NCBI GenBank assembly: GCA_023394255.1
Contig: JAEXAZ010000330.1
Coordinates: forward strand, 1-8,471
DNA length: 8,471 nucleotides
Reading direction: 5' to 3'
DNA from: Bacillota bacterium
Lineage (GTDB): Bacteria > Bacillota > Clostridia > Oscillospirales > Ruminococcaceae
Position numbers and translations under genes: made by a program. The notes under the pieces are model-generated. The model saw only the letters and a list, made by a program, of their open reading frames with translations. It was not told the DNA's origin and searched no databases. This document shows, one piece after another, positions 7,175 to 8,471 of this stretch; the first letter of the stretch is position 1; every line of letters starts with the position of its first letter.

Positions 7175-7189
7175 CGATGAATTTCATCG
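7175..7189. repeat. 15-base palindrome upstream of the exporter promoter
   Basis: CGATGAA-T-TTCATCG is a perfect inverted repeat of 7-bp arms with a one-base centre, five bases upstream of the -35 element. Its sequence differs from the TTAG/CTAA boxes, so it may be a site for a second regulator, or chance. It has no U-tract and is too short in loop to be a terminator. Confidence 0.4.
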
Positions 7190-7295
7190 TAAGGACAGGT
7201 TTTTATAGATCGCCCCTGTCAGAGTCATGCCCGGAAACTTACTTTCTTCTCCAGCCATCCACACGGGAATGCCGGGGCAAATCCGGCCCATAAAG

Positions 7296-7322
7296 GAAAG
7301 AGGCCGGAAACCGGCCTCTTTC
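7296..7322 (-). terminator. Rho-independent terminator of the Bug/TctC-like gene
   Basis: A 12-bp perfect GC-rich stem (7296-7307 with 7311-7322, core GAGGCCGG/CCGGCCTC) with a three-base loop, beginning 15 bases after the stop codon. On the minus strand the exit side reads CTTTCCTTTAT, moderately T-rich. It separates the lipoprotein gene from the downstream marR operon. Confidence 0.85.
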
Positions 7323-7337
7323 GGAGGTATGTCCTGT

Positions 7338-8357
7338 TTATTTTGCCTCCAGCGCACGCTGCTCAACAAGCTTATATTCCTCTGTGGTCTGAGCCGCATT
7401 TTTATATTCGCCGATCAGCAGGCTCTTGTCCAGGTAATCTTTCCACTCCGGGCTTTGCGCAACCTGTCCCATTACACTGTCCCAATAGGCCAGGGCTTCA
7501 TCGGATATGTCTTTCGCGCCCACAATGCCGCGATACAGCGGAAACTCCACATCATTGTACCCCAGCTCGGACAGGGTGGGAGCAGTATCGAACGGTTCCG
7601 GGAAACGGGTTGTACTCAGTGCGGCCAGTGGGATAATGTCACCGGAAACCACGTATTCCTTTGCGGCCGCCGGTTTTCCCATACCGAGATCTATATGTCC
7701 GCCCATCAACGCGGTGACCGTTTCGGCGGAAGACGCAAATGATACAAAGTCAAATTTGTCGACAAGATCCAGTTCTTCCAGCATCATATTCAGAACGGTC
7801 AGCTCATCGCCCGGCGTTTCGCCGATCGTGACCTGTTCTCCATTTTTTGCCGCCTCAATGGCCTCCTGCATGGTTTTGTAGCGCCCATCCTTCCCCGCCA
7901 GTACCAGATGCTTGTCAGCACCCATTATCGCAATAGGACGAAAATCATCGATTGAAAGCCCACCGCCCAGGGTCACCATTACGGTTAAATCGCCGCTGCT
8001 GAGGCACAGAAGGGATTCATCCGGAGTTTTACTGGCGGATACATTGCGCCGCGAGACCTGCCCGTTGCCGTCTTCATTGTTCTGAACGATGACGGGCTGA
8101 TTTGCCCATCCATTTTGTGTGATAATATCGGCAACTGTACGGGAAAAAAGGTCACTGTTTCTGCCTGCTTTGGAACTAACCATAATCTCTGCGTTTCTTG
8201 AGAGGGTATATGCGGTCGTACCTGATGAATCGGAACCGGCCTCCGACACGGCGTCAGCCGGAGCCGTACCGGAGGCGGGGGATTGCGAACCGCCCGCAGA
8301 ACAAGCACTCAGAGACAACATGGAAACAGCAAGTATTAACGAAAATATCTTTTTCAT
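7338..8357 (-). CDS. Bug/TctC-family solute-binding lipoprotein (tripartite tricarboxylate transporter receptor)
   Basis: 339 aa from the ATG at 8357. The N-terminus is a lipoprotein signal peptide: MKKIF, a hydrophobic stretch, and the lipobox LSAC with Cys19 as the lipidation site, so the protein is expected to be anchored outside the membrane. A Ser/Gly/Ala-rich linker (about 20-47) precedes the receptor domain. Family-like segments: the beta-strand and helix after residue 55 (IMVSSKAGRNSDLFSR), PVIVQN, DFRPIAIMG, the ALMGGHIDLGMGKPAA region, TLSELGYNDVEFPLYRGIVG, and the C-terminal SPEWKDYLDK. Bug receptors bind small carboxylates or similar ligands; the ligand here is unknown. The start was placed at 8357 because GAGG lies nine bases upstream; a TTG seven codons earlier has no ribosome site. 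The gene has its own terminator and no TctA/TctB gene follows, so it is an orphan on that side. Confidence 0.9.
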   Translation of the reverse strand: MKKIFSLILAVSMLSLSACSAGGSQSPASGTAPADAVSEAGSDSSGTTAYTLSRNAEIMVSSKAGRNSDLFSRTVADIITQNGWANQPVIVQNNEDGNGQVSRRNVSASKTPDESLLCLSSGDLTVMVTLGGGLSIDDFRPIAIMGADKHLVLAGKDGRYKTMQEAIEAAKNGEQVTIGETPGDELTVLNMMLEELDLVDKFDFVSFASSAETVTALMGGHIDLGMGKPAAAKEYVVSGDIIPLAALSTTRFPEPFDTAPTLSELGYNDVEFPLYRGIVGAKDISDEALAYWDSVMGQVAQSPEWKDYLDKSLLIGEYKNAAQTTEEYKLVEQRALEAK

Positions 8358-8402
8358 TTTGCGCAACCTCGTTTTCAAATTTTTTGTATGAATGGATATG
8401 CC

Positions 8403-8408
8403 ATTATA
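8403..8408 (-). promoter_or_regulatory. Candidate -10 element of the Bug/TctC-like gene
   Basis: A perfect TATAAT on the minus strand, about 45 bases upstream of the ATG at 8357. No good -35 hexamer is present at 16-18 bases; the best there matches only two of six. It could be an activator-dependent promoter or a chance hexamer. Confidence 0.4.
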
Positions 8409-8471
8409 ACCTTACATTTACTTCGTCCGTATCTTGGAAAGAGCCCCGCGAACCATCGGAGTGAGTACAAT

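Noticed and set aside
7194..7220. GACAGG/CCTGTC inverted repeat
   Set aside because: The six-base arms with a 15-base loop and no T-run are likely chance.
8358..8378. Seven-codon N-terminal extension of the Bug/TctC-like protein from a TTG
   Set aside because: There is no ribosome site before it, and the ATG at 8357 gives a standard lipoprotein signal peptide.

Overview
All genes in this window lie on the minus strand. The organism is most likely a low- to mid-GC Gram-positive anaerobe of the Clostridia (Oscillospiraceae/Lachnospiraceae-like). This is an inference from the AGGAGG-type ribosome binding sites, use of a TTG start, the MarR plus paired ABC exporter layout typical of Firmicutes, and a Gram-positive style lipoprotein. 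No rRNA, tRNA, CRISPR array, transposase or integrase is visible.

Left block (1-2830): the start of a surface-sugar operon, transcribed right to left. It holds rfbF (glucose-1-phosphate cytidylyltransferase), rfbG (CDP-glucose 4,6-dehydratase, overlapping rfbF by 19 bases) and, after 37 bases, the first half of a thiamine-diphosphate (ThDP) enzyme of the acetolactate synthase family, cut by the window edge. The first two enzymes convert glucose 1-phosphate and CTP to CDP-4-keto-6-deoxyglucose. A ThDP carboligase directly after them suggests, by analogy with YerE of Yersinia, a branched-chain CDP-deoxysugar for a capsule, wall polysaccharide or glycan.

Spacer (2708-3046): a candidate rfbF promoter, a strong 13-bp stem terminator that closes the exporter operon, and a weaker inverted repeat beside the exporter stop codon.

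Middle block (3047-7169): a self-contained regulated efflux operon. A MarR-family repressor is followed by two half-transporters that form a heterodimeric ABC exporter (574 and 617 aa, joined by a TAATG stop/start overlap). The two ATP sites are clearly asymmetric: the first subunit carries a degenerate Walker B (DD) and a Gln in place of the switch His, and the second carries an LSQGQ signature. The promoter (TTGACA, 17 bases, TAATAT) sits inside a cluster of TTAG/CTAA palindromes resembling MarR/SlyA boxes, which predicts autorepression and drug-responsive induction.

Right block (7296-8408): a monocistronic gene for a lipoprotein of the Bug/TctC family (solute receptor of tripartite tricarboxylate transporters), with its own -10 element and a strong rho-independent terminator. 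No TctA/TctB membrane partner is present next to it on the downstream side.

The most interesting points are the ThDP carboligase in the CDP-sugar operon and the multi-palindrome operator over the exporter promoter. Both are variations on known themes; I do not see a wholly new system here.
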